From: Streptomyces sp. NBC_01707
GTDB lineage: Bacteria; Actinomycetota; Actinomycetes; Streptomycetales; Streptomycetaceae
Reading direction: 5' to 3'
Length of the DNA stretch: 64,000 nt
NCBI RefSeq assembly: GCF_041438805.1
Contig: NZ_CP109190.1
Span: 3,162,001 to 3,226,000, forward strand
In this document: one piece after another, positions 40,613-49,000 of the stretch
Position numbering within the stretch: position 1 is the stretch's first letter
Layout: the number at the start of each line of letters is the position of its first letter
Made by a program: the position numbers and the translations under genes
The notes under the pieces: model-generated
What the model saw: only the letters and a program-made list of their open reading frames with translations
What the model was told of the DNA's origin: nothing
The model's database searches: none

Positions 40613-41119
40613 CTACTCCCCCTGCGTGCCGTGGACCTGGCGGCGGTGGGTGTCCCGGCCGCGAACCTTGGTGAACTCACGCCCGCAGACGTCGCACGCG
40701 AACGGCCCGCTTTCGTCCGGTACTTCCGCACCTGAATCGCTTGGGTCGCTTTCGCCCTCATCAGCGGGGGCGTCCTCCAGAGGCGTGAACTCCGGCAGCG
40801 GCTCCGGCTCCGGTTCCTGCGCCCCGCCCTGCGGGCACTCAGGGTGCGGGTGGACCTCTTCGCCCGCCTCCTCGTGGCAGAAGCCGCAGTCGAGGAGCCG
40901 CGCCTGGCGGGCGGCGTCCTCGTCCGGGGACACGTACCGGGTGCCGTCAACGAGGGACCCGACGAGGACGCTCTCGGGGGCTTCGACGAACAGAGCGGCA
41001 GGGACGGCGAACACGTTGGTGCCGACGGTGCGAACCTTCGGCACCTGAGCGACCGCCCACTGCGCGAACGCCCGCCGCTGCTCCCTGGTCGGCTGGATAA
41101 GGATCATGTCGCTACTCAC
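40613..41119 (-). CDS. phage protein with C-terminal C2H2-type zinc finger
   Basis: 168 residues from a GTG at 41119; an ATG four codons later (41107) is equally possible. Residues 1-90 form a helix and beta part (REQRRAFAQWAVAQVPKVRT, TNVFAVPAALFVEAPESVLV), followed by CGFCHEE, an acidic Pro/Glu region, and FACDVCGREFTKVRGRDTH with RRQVH. The spacing C-x2-C-x12-H-x4-H is that of a C2H2 zinc finger. It is placed among capsid genes. A regulatory or assembly use of the finger is open. Confidence 0.6.
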   Translation of the reverse strand: MSSDMILIQPTREQRRAFAQWAVAQVPKVRTVGTNVFAVPAALFVEAPESVLVGSLVDGTRYVSPDEDAARQARLLDCGFCHEEAGEEVHPHPECPQGGAQEPEPEPLPEFTPLEDAPADEGESDPSDSGAEVPDESGPFACDVCGREFTKVRGRDTHRRQVHGTQGE

Positions 41120-41161
41120 ACGAAATACCCCCAAAGCTGCTCTGACCAGGCATTTCGCCGG

Positions 41162-41215
41162 TAGAATGAGGGCGCAATGAACCCCGGGTGGCGGTGGGCG
41201 CCTTTCCCGGGGTTC
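41162..41215 (+). promoter_or_regulatory. promoter and hairpin leader of the HNH gene
   Basis: TAGAAT at 41162-41167 is a fair -10 box. Downstream, GAACCCCGGG (41179-41188) pairs with CCCGGGGTTC (41206-41215) around a 17-base loop, ending 22 bases before the ATG. A similar leader hairpin precedes the other homing-type gene. Confidence 0.5.
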
Positions 41216-41237
41216 TGCCGACTGAGTAGGAGTCGAC

Positions 41238-42080
41238 ATGACCCAGATTACGTGTGTCGCCGTGTTCGCGGACGGCACCCACTGCACCCGGCGCCGGAAG
41301 TACGCGAACGGCTGGTGCGCCCCCTGTGACGCTTGGTCCCGCCGCAACCACGGCAAGGACCCGTCCGGCCGAGTGCCGCACCGCCGCGTGGAGTCCACGG
41401 TCTGCGTGGTGACGTTCGCCAATGGGGCTGCCTGCGGCCGTCAAGCGCGCTACGCGCCCGGCTGGTGCGTGAACTGCTGGAAGTGGTCCCGCGAGCATGG
41501 CAGGAGCCCGATGGGGCGCCTGTACGTGCGCAGCAGCGGCAAGGTGCTCGCCGAACTGCGCCGTGCGGCGCAGGCCACCGGCGACGAGTGCCTGATCCTC
41601 GACGGCCTCGCCTACCGCTGGACCGCTACCTACAAGGGAGAACAGATCAACGCGGCCCGCGCTGTGTGGATCATCGCGAATGGCCGCGACCCCGGGAGTG
41701 ACTTCGTGCTCCACACCTGTCACCGAGGCGACAAGGGATGCATCAGCGTCCGACACCTGTACCTCGGTGACGCGACTCGGAACATGCGAGACATGGTCGA
41801 GGCCGGTCGAGCCACGAAGGCCAACCGCGGTGAAGCATCGCCCGCGGCGAAGCTGACGCGGGACGACGTTCGCACGATCCGCGAGCGGTTCTTGAAGCGC
41901 GCCATCTACCCGGACCTCCGCAGCTCCCGAGCCATCGCTGAGGAGTTCGGCATCACGGCGGCTTACGTCGCCCAACTCGCCGCCGCGGAGCGCTGGACCT
42001 GGCTGGACGCGGATGAGGCTGATCACGGACATGTAGTCACCTGCACGGCACACACGGTGCAGGTCGTAGCGACCACATAG
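41238..42080 (+). CDS. HNH homing endonuclease-like protein
   Basis: 280 residues from the ATG at 41238 (AGGAG before it). Two zinc-ribbon-like units start the protein (GTHCTRRRKYANGWCAPCDAW and GAACGRQARYAPGWCVNCWKW). The HNH_3-type nuclease part has FVLHTCHRGDKGCISVRHLY with LGDATRNMRDM, and a helix-turn-helix (SRAIAEEFGITAAYVAQL) ends it. It runs opposite to the late genes, with its own promoter. Its last 58 bases overlap the end of the capsid-region gene at 42023. Mobile intron-less endonucleases of this type are frequent in actinophages. Confidence 0.82.
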   Translation: MTQITCVAVFADGTHCTRRRKYANGWCAPCDAWSRRNHGKDPSGRVPHRRVESTVCVVTFANGAACGRQARYAPGWCVNCWKWSREHGRSPMGRLYVRSSGKVLAELRRAAQATGDECLILDGLAYRWTATYKGEQINAARAVWIIANGRDPGSDFVLHTCHRGDKGCISVRHLYLGDATRNMRDMVEAGRATKANRGEASPAAKLTRDDVRTIRERFLKRAIYPDLRSSRAIAEEFGITAAYVAQLAAAERWTWLDADEADHGHVVTCTAHTVQVVATT

Positions 42081-42868
42081 GTCCGCTCGACGAGGACCCT
42101 GCGGTCGTTGTTGCGGATGTTGACCGACGCACCGGGCTGGTCGGGCACGGTCTCGGTAGGGCCGCGGCGGACGACGACCGGGCCGGTGATGTAGAGCCAG
42201 GCGGTGCCCGGTTCGGCGGGCAGGTTGCCCGGGCCGGTGTTCATCGCGCTGTACCCGGCGCCGATGATCACGCAGTTACCGGCCAGGGTCCGCAAGCTGC
42301 CGGTGGCCGGGTCCGACTGGACGAGGTTGCAGCAGCCGAGGAGAGCGGCGGCGCCAGCCGGGACGTGGAGAACACCGACCCCGCCGTACTGCTCGGCCAG
42401 GCACCCTTCCAGGGCTGCGACACCCTGGGCGATGGATACCGGGCCTTCCGCCGGGGTGAGGTCGGTTGCGGTCATGGCGAGCTTCGCGGACCAGAACCCG
42501 GCCTCGACGGCCTGCTGTTCGCCGAGTTCGAGGGAGGCCTCGGCGTGCTCACGGGCCTCGGTGTACGTCCAGCCCATGGTGGAGCACTCGGAGCCTGCGT
42601 AGACCGTGATGGGCTCGGCGTGCTCTACGGACGGCCTGCAGAACTCTTTCTGCACTGGTGCGCCCGGGCTCTCGTCTCCGAGACTCTCGTCGTTCAGGCA
42701 CGGGTCCCGCCATACCTGTACCGGGCAGCAGCCGAGGGCCATCCACTCGACACCCAGCAGCTCGTGGACGTCGTCTACGTCGCGGACGTCGGTGCAGGCG
42801 TTGAGGATGCCGTGCGGTAGCGGGGTGCCTGGAATGGCCTCGACGTACTTCCGCAGCCCTGCGGCCAT
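42023..42868 (-). CDS. capsid-associated phage structural protein
   Basis: 281 residues. Starts KYVEAIPGTPLPHGILNACTD and goes on with a hydrophobic VHELLGVEWMALGCCPVQVW, an ESLGDESPGAPVQKEFC linker, TAREHAEASLELGEQQAVEAGF and GVGVLHVPAGAAALLGCCNLV. Proteins of this kind come directly after the major capsid gene in several actinophages, without a clear function. A DESPG linker joins it with the Cys-rich family. Its last 58 bases are shared with the opposing HNH gene. A hairpin separates it from the capsid gene. Confidence 0.65.
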   Translation of the reverse strand: MAAGLRKYVEAIPGTPLPHGILNACTDVRDVDDVHELLGVEWMALGCCPVQVWRDPCLNDESLGDESPGAPVQKEFCRPSVEHAEPITVYAGSECSTMGWTYTEAREHAEASLELGEQQAVEAGFWSAKLAMTATDLTPAEGPVSIAQGVAALEGCLAEQYGGVGVLHVPAGAAALLGCCNLVQSDPATGSLRTLAGNCVIIGAGYSAMNTGPGNLPAEPGTAWLYITGPVVVRRGPTETVPDQPGASVNIRNNDRRVLVERTYVVATTCTVCAVQVTTCP

Positions 42869-42894
42869 CGCTCGCCTCCGTTCTCAATCGGGGT

Positions 42895-42929
42895 GTGCCG
42901 GGCCCGTGTTCAGGTCACGGGCCCGGCAC
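42895..42929 (-). terminator. strong hairpin directly after the major capsid gene
   Basis: GTGCCGGGCCCGTG (42895-42908) and its perfect complement (42916-42929), loop of 7 bases, 18 bases after the capsid stop. This may raise capsid mRNA relative to downstream genes by partial termination or by blocking 3' decay. Confidence 0.75.
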
Positions 42930-42947
42930 GGTGGGGGGCGGGAGGGG

Positions 42948-44591
42948 TCAGGCTGCGGGGCAGGTCATGAGCGTCTGCGCACCGGTCTCACCCGTGGGGC
43001 AGACCGGGACGGTGACGACGCGGGTGTCGACCGACCGGTCGACCAGGGCGACGCACTCCTCGGCGAACAGGGCCGTGTAGTCGTTGGTCGAGAACTTCGT
43101 CGAGTCGTGGATCACGCCGAGGTTGACCTCTTCGCCACGGCCGATCTGGAGCTGGCCGGCCGGGTAGATGAGGAACTGGATCTCCTCGGGCCAGGCCGTC
43201 GCCGGGGTCGCAGCACCGATGTCGGTCGGGACGGCCGGGGACAGTCCACGCGCCCACTGGATGCGCACCCCGAGCGGGGTGAACAGGGCCTGTACCTGCG
43301 CCTCGGTCACCTCGTCGATGGAGACGCCGTTACGGCGGGCCAGGTCGGCGAGGAACAGGTTCCGCGACCACCACGGGAAGACGACCTCCAGCGAGATCGA
43401 GTCACAGAAGCTGTGGCGCTCGATCATGTCGGCGGCCTGAAGGGCGACGGCCGCGAACACCGGGGAGAGCGCACCGAACGTGGCGGGTAGGGTGACCGCG
43501 GTGGCCGACGCAACGGCCTGCGCGAACAGGACCTGCCGGAGCCGGATCTCGTGCGCAACCATCGAGTTGCGGAGGTACCAGGAGACGAGCTCCGGGAAGT
43601 GCCGCTGGGTCAGGATGCCCGCCTCGAGGCAGACGCCGACCGCGTCACAGCGAACCTCGACCGGGTCGGGGCAAGGGATCCGGAAGCAGGGCTTGGTCGC
43701 GCCGCTGATGTCGTCGGCCTCGGTGTGGACCCACGTCATCGCCGCGACGTCCAGGGACGGCGTCTTGTAGTAGCGCAGGCCGCCGCGCGCGAGCTGGATC
43801 TCGGGGGCGTCCCACAGCATGTCCGGGCAGGACACGGACGTGAGCTCGTAGACCGTCTCGGAGGGTGCGCACCAGCCGCCGGAGGCAACGAGGTTGCCCT
43901 GCGGCAGGCGGTTCTGGTCCGACGCCCGCAGCGCAACGTTCGTGCCCTCCGGTGCGCTCGAAGAGTCCGTGACGATGAGGTCCTCGGGGTACGGGTGCCG
44001 GTAGCTGATCACCTGGCCCACACCGCCACCCGCCGTCTTGAGGGCGTTCGCGCGGCCGATGATGCCCGCGGTGATCTCGGTGAAGCCGAGCGGGCTGCCC
44101 GGGGTGTAGCCGGGGACGTCGACCGCCGCGGTGATCGATGTGGTCGGCGCGGGCGGCTCAGGGAGGACGCGCGGCTGGTGCCGCCGCACGTTGGACAGGT
44201 TCAGGGCCGGGCGGGCGACCAGGGAAGCGGTGGCGGTCGCCGGCTGCACCGGCGCCTCGACGACGGGCTCGGGCTCCGGGTCGGCTGCTGCGGTGGGCTC
44301 TTCCGCGGTCTCCTCGACCGGTTCGGCGGCCGGGTCGTCGCCCCGCACCTGGGCGGCGAGCTGCTCGATCTCGGTGGCGGCCTGCTGGGCGGCCTGGAGC
44401 CGGTTGGCCTGCTCCTGGCGGATGTCCTGGACACCGGTGGCGAGGGCTCGCATCCGCGTCATGCCCTGGTCGTCGATGGTGTTCTCTGCCGAGAGGGCGG
44501 CGAATGCGGCACGAGCCTCGTCGAGGGTCGCGGCCAACTCTTCGTCGTTGAGGGCGCGGATGTCCTCGGGGAGCTCAAACTGATCAGCCAT
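42948..44591 (-). CDS. HK97-fold major capsid protein
   Basis: 547 residues from the ATG at 44591; the track beyond (to 44711) lacks a site. Residues 1-130 are helical and charged, as in a scaffold-like delta domain (DDEELAATLDEARAAFAALS, NRLQAAQQAATEIEQLAAQV). The capsid fold follows, with QVISYRHPYPEDLIVTDSS, AMTWVHTEADDISGATKPC, QVLFAQAVASATAVTLPAT, ISLEVVFPWWSRNLFLADLA and IQFLIYPAGQLQIGRGEEV. Cysteines are more frequent than usual. Late leader copy 7 controls it. Confidence 0.88.
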   Translation of the reverse strand: MADQFELPEDIRALNDEELAATLDEARAAFAALSAENTIDDQGMTRMRALATGVQDIRQEQANRLQAAQQAATEIEQLAAQVRGDDPAAEPVEETAEEPTAAADPEPEPVVEAPVQPATATASLVARPALNLSNVRRHQPRVLPEPPAPTTSITAAVDVPGYTPGSPLGFTEITAGIIGRANALKTAGGGVGQVISYRHPYPEDLIVTDSSSAPEGTNVALRASDQNRLPQGNLVASGGWCAPSETVYELTSVSCPDMLWDAPEIQLARGGLRYYKTPSLDVAAMTWVHTEADDISGATKPCFRIPCPDPVEVRCDAVGVCLEAGILTQRHFPELVSWYLRNSMVAHEIRLRQVLFAQAVASATAVTLPATFGALSPVFAAVALQAADMIERHSFCDSISLEVVFPWWSRNLFLADLARRNGVSIDEVTEAQVQALFTPLGVRIQWARGLSPAVPTDIGAATPATAWPEEIQFLIYPAGQLQIGRGEEVNLGVIHDSTKFSTNDYTALFAEECVALVDRSVDTRVVTVPVCPTGETGAQTLMTCPAA

Positions 44592-44622
44592 GGGCGGGCA
44601 CTCCTGTGATCGATCTCGGAGT

Positions 44623-44659
44623 GTCCGGCCCAGAACCAGCGACGCTGCCACAAAGCATA
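44623..44659 (-). promoter_or_regulatory. late promoter/leader element, copy 7
   Basis: Minus strand: TATGCT (44659-44654) preceded by CTGG, a 9-base gap, then the leader (44644-44623) with CGTCGCTGGTTCTGGGCC; the capsid ATG is 31 bases on. It has one or two changes from the other copies at the ends. Confidence 0.7.
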
Positions 44660-44785
44660 GCCAGATGACAGGGACGCGGATTCTTAGCTGCGCCAGGTCA
44701 GGGGTCAGCAAGGACTACAACCTGCCTCGCAGGCGCCCTTTCACCTCTACGCTGACGCAGCCAGCAGAACAGGGAGGGGACCCGC

Positions 44786-45832
44786 GTGCGGCGCAATCGG
44801 GCAGCAGTGAGGGCAGCCAATAAGAGCCTGAAGAGGTGCACTGACGCGCTGGCAGGACTCGGCTTGCCCCCTCCCGGGGTGCACGTACGTATCGCCCTAC
44901 GCCGCCGGTACTGGTCGCGGGACTACCTGGTTCCGCTGGCGCTGATACAGATGTCCCTCGTGGTAGCGGCACTTGTCGTGTACGCGCGCATAGCCGTTTG
45001 GTTCGCGGAGACCACTCTGTTCGTCAACCGACTCGGTCGCCCAGACCCAGCGACGAGGGAGTCCAGCGCCAATTACATGACCCATCAGGTGTCCGTAAAC
45101 CCCATCGCACTCTTCGCGTTCGTCTTCTTGGTGGCTCTCATCGGCCTCTCAGCCTTTTGGATGGCCTTCGTTGTGTGTGCTGCCATTCCTTACGGCATCG
45201 CAGCACGAGTTTGGAGGTTCGGCGCAAATCGCCGCAGGTTGAAAGCCTCCGTGTTCCGCCAGACTGCGCTCATCGGACGTGTACACACCGTGATCCTGGC
45301 TGCCAACCGAGTGCGCACCCAGGGATCTCGCAAGCAAGCCCAAAACGTGAACGAACTGTTCAGAACGCTTAGTGCCCTGAAGAGGCAGATCGGACGGGCA
45401 CATCAGAGCTATGCAGTGACCCCCTTCACACGCCGAGCACGACGGTTGAGGGAGCATCAGCGCCTTGTGGTCGCTGCGGTAGAGAAGGCCGAGAGCCAGC
45501 TGGATCAGGCGTCTCTCAGCGCGCTGACCCCCTTGGTCGAGTTGGTGCTGAAGATTGCAGACCGGCACACAAAGGGATGGAACGCCGCCCTGCTCCCGGA
45601 GGAAGACCTACAGGGCCTCACGCCGGCCCGGGACTGGGAACCACTACGAATGATCGCAGCGGCCGCGTTCATGGCCGGAACCGCTGTAGCGGTTGCCTTC
45701 TTCGACCTACCCGACCCAGCAATTACGGCTCTCCTAGGCACTGCAGGGCTCGTGGCTGTGTCCATCCTCTACGGGCGGGGTGCCCGCAGCGCATTCGACG
45801 TCGTAGACATCGTGCGCGGCCAGTCCGGCTGA
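44786..45832 (+). CDS. plus-strand multi-pass membrane protein (moron)
   Basis: 348 residues from a GTG at 44786, with GGGAGGGG seven bases before. Membrane segments at about 48-75 (LVPLALIQMSLVVAALVVYA), 103-138 (PIALFAFVFLVALIGLSAFW and AFVVCAAIPYGIAARV), and two near the end (IAAAAFMAGTAVAVAFFDL; ITALLGTAGLVAVSILYG). The middle 140 residues are basic and helical. A strong terminator follows. It lies inside the capsid operon but on the other strand, a typical moron layout. A role in excluding other phages is possible. Confidence 0.65.
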   Translation: MRRNRAAVRAANKSLKRCTDALAGLGLPPPGVHVRIALRRRYWSRDYLVPLALIQMSLVVAALVVYARIAVWFAETTLFVNRLGRPDPATRESSANYMTHQVSVNPIALFAFVFLVALIGLSAFWMAFVVCAAIPYGIAARVWRFGANRRRLKASVFRQTALIGRVHTVILAANRVRTQGSRKQAQNVNELFRTLSALKRQIGRAHQSYAVTPFTRRARRLREHQRLVVAAVEKAESQLDQASLSALTPLVELVLKIADRHTKGWNAALLPEEDLQGLTPARDWEPLRMIAAAAFMAGTAVAVAFFDLPDPAITALLGTAGLVAVSILYGRGARSAFDVVDIVRGQSG

Positions 45833-45844
45833 GCCAAGCTCGGC

Positions 45845-45873
45845 AAAGCCCCGGCCGCTGCGGCCGGGGCTTT
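45845..45873. terminator. perfect bidirectional terminator
   Basis: AAAGCCCCGGCCG (45845-45857) and CGGCCGGGGCTTT (45861-45873) with a 3-base loop give a 13-bp perfect stem ending in TTT on the plus strand and AAA-led on the other. It closes the moron gene and probably also the small minus-strand gene at 45882. Confidence 0.88.
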
Positions 45874-45881
45874 CCGCACGC

Positions 45882-46052
45882 CTACTTGGCAGCCTGCGCA
45901 CCCGCCTTCGGCTTCGTCCGGACTTCGCTGTTCGGGTAACGCTTGCTGACGGCAACGGCGGTCGGCTTCGAGGACGAGGAGAAGACGACCTTCCCGGCGT
46001 CGGTCACGACTTCGTGCGTCTCACGGTTCTTGTTCTGGCAGGAGCAAGCCAT
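45882..46052 (-). CDS. small phage protein, Cys-start
   Basis: 56 residues from the ATG at 46052, overlapping the stop of the MuF fusion by one codon (ATGA). It starts MACSCQNKNRETHEVVT and goes on with KVVFSSSSKPTAVAVSKRYP and a basic KPKAGAQAAK end. Similar small proteins are known between protease and capsid genes in Streptomyces phages but without function. It is too short for a longer annotation and is missed if only frames above 60 residues are taken. Confidence 0.6.
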   Translation of the reverse strand: MACSCQNKNRETHEVVTDAGKVVFSSSSKPTAVAVSKRYPNSEVRTKPKAGAQAAK

Positions 46053-49000
46053 CAGTTGGCTCCCTTCGGGTTGGCGCTGGCGGTGATCTCTTCAGGGGTA
46101 AGCGCAATGGATGCGGCGAGCTGGTCGATCTCCGCCCGCCGGTCGGCTTCCCGCCGGTCCATGGCGGCGAGAAGGCCGTCGATGAAAGGCCCTTCGAGGA
46201 GGGCGGCGGCCAGGAGCTCGACGTCGGTGGCCGACTGCGCGGACACGCTGTCCGGACGCTGTCCGGGTGCGCTGTCCGGACGCTGTCCGGGCAGGTCAGG
46301 GACTGTGTCCGTTGACGGTTCGGCCGGGTTGTCCGGGTCGTATCCGGACACCGCGTCCGGGGCGGTCAGGGCGTCCGCTGCTGATGCCGCGAGGGCGAGG
46401 TTGGACCGCTCGGCGATCGTCGATGCCAGGAGCGGCGAGGAGTGCCCGGGCACCGGTACGGACAGCACGGCGCGGAGCTGCCAACGCCCGTCGCCGCCCT
46501 GTTTCATGTGGTAGCTGGGCTGGCAGGCCTGGAAGACCTGGCGGTCCCACTCAGACAGCCACGGGGCGGCTGCGCCGGAGAACCAGAGACCACGCTCGTT
46601 CATGCCGACCGTGACGATGCCCGCGACAGTCCTGGTGTCGTCGAACTGGCAGCTGGACGTCTCGCACTCGGCGCCGTCGCGGTGGTGTCCTGCGTTCATC
46701 GTGAACGCCCCGGCGCGCACGGTGGATTCGTCGTCGAGGCGGAAGTGCGCCCGCATGAAGTGCGACAGGTCGAGCTGGCCGAGGGACTCGATCGTGAGGT
46801 TCCTGCCCGGGTATCCGGCGTGCGGCTCACCAGCCTGGGCAACCCAACCGAAGACCCGGCCACCGGAGTAGTGCACGCCGCCGGAGCCGGGCGGCAGCTC
46901 GTCCTCCGTGGGTTCCTGGAACCAGGCGGCCGGCATCGGGTCGGTGTCGCGCATCGCGGTCCATGCGGATGCCACCAGCTCGTCGCTGTCGTCGTCCTCG
47001 GTGCCAGCGGACGCGACCGCTTCCCCCTCGGGGAGAGTCGACGATCCGACGTACAGGCCGGGGGCGAGGCGCATCAGGCGTCCGGCCTTCACGGCGCGGA
47101 CGAGGTGGCCGCGCGCCGTCGACATGCTGATCTCCACGGCTGTGGCGACCTCGCGGGCGCCGACCGCGACCGGCGAGGAGGACACGTACGTCACAACCCG
47201 CTGGTGGGTGTCGCTCGTTGCGGCGGCGACCGGAGCAGCGGCGGCCACGGCAAGGGGCTCCTGGCTCTCTTCGATCGGGTCGAGGACGATGCGCGCCCGG
47301 TCGTACGCGGGCATCGCGACGAGGGTGGCGCCACGGAGGCGGGCGCGGGTGATGCGGACCAGGAAGTCGCCGCTGCTCTCGGAGTGAACGACGAGACCGG
47401 TGTCGTCGTCCGCGTCACCGGCCGCCGCGGTGAGCACACTGGTGCCGGCGAACGCGGCGTGGAGCCCTTCGGCGCTGACCTGCCCGCCGGGGCCGGTGAT
47501 GAGCTGCACGTCGAACCGGTTCCGGGAAGGGATCCCACCCGAGGCTGTCCACTCGGCGCTCGTCGACGCGGACAGCATGAACGCCCCGTCATCCATGGGC
47601 AGCAGGCTCACGCTCGACAAGGTCGCGGAGGCGAACAACCACCCGGCGTCTTCCTCGCTGAGCGTCTTGTCGACGAACTCGATATCGACGTCGTCGAGGT
47701 CCACACTGATCCCGAGCGGGGCTTCCTCTTCCAGGAGGGTGATCGCGTCCTGCCCGGCATACCGGGTGGAGTACAGGACCCCGCTGGACGTGATGCGGTC
47801 GCCGCTGCGGCCGATCTCCTGGATCGCACCGGCGAGCTCGGCGCCCTGGTGTCCCATCAGCATCTCGTCGGCGTACTGGAGCGGCCACGGGCCCGGGCCG
47901 CTCCAGTACAGGGCCCCGGCGGAGAAGATCCGGCCGTCGCCGGTCTGCTGGTTCTCGAAAGCGATCGCACAGTCGTCGGGGGTGGACCAGGGGCGGGCCG
48001 GCAGCCCTGCCGCGGTTGTTTCGGCCATGGGTTCCTCCTGGGTGCCGAGGGGAATGTCGGTGTGCTCGCCTGCGAAGGCGACGCGGATCCGGTCGAACGT
48101 GAGGGGGCCGAGGCGTTCCACGAGCACGTCCAGCGGCCACGACTCCTCGCTGTAGACAGCACAGACATGGGGCTGCCACGGCGAGTGCTGGACGGGCAGC
48201 TCGGGCTGTCCGTGGGTGTCCTCCACGGCGTGGGTGACGGCGTGGTGCACGGCGTCCAGCGTCGGGGCGTCGGGTTCGCGGTCGCGGTCGTCGCCAATGG
48301 CCCAGACCCATGACGGGCTGTCGCTGTCGGGGTTCCAGTGGTTGGCGCCGAACGCGCGGGCCGTGACAGGGCCGTCGATGCCTTCGGCGGCGGTGCGGAC
48401 GTTGCCGATCAGCTCGTCGCGCTGCTCGTCGGTCCAGTCGTCGCCGTTGTCGCCGAGGAAGAACAGCGTCAGGTGCAGTTCCTCAGCGCTCTCGCCGCCC
48501 TCGATGGCGAGGCGGGCCGCTTCCTCCTGGGTGGGGAGGAGCGCGATCATCGCGCCTTTGAGGTGGCTGCCGTCGGCGGCGGCGGTCACGGACTGTGCGA
48601 CTTCCACACGGGTCTCCCTTGGGTCTGAAAGTTCCACCACCGGGCTTTCCTGAGATTCCATGGCAGCGGCCTGCAGTTCGGGGGCTACCTCAAGGCGGCA
48701 ACGGCAGTTGATGACGAGCCCGGGCGGGGCTGCCGGGTCGCCGGGGGTCTGCATCTCGACACCGGCAACGGTGAACGGCTCGGAGAGCAGGCGGATCTGC
48801 CCGTCGACCTTGTCGTGGGCGCTGCGCACCTTCTTGTCGTGGCGGGTGACCCACTGCTTCACCACGGACCGGTCCGGGCCGGTGGCGGCCTGGGCTGCGG
48901 CGAGGGTGGCCATGTTCCAGGCGCGTGCGGACTCGGTGCGGGCGATGCGCTCCTCCCGCACCTCCCCGAGCTCCGCACCTTCCCGGGTGAACGCGGCACG

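Noticed and set aside
41238..42080. HNH protein as the phage terminase-associated HNH packaging endonuclease
   Set aside because: It is on the opposite strand with its own promoter, far from the terminase, and has the zinc ribbon/HTH build of homing enzymes.
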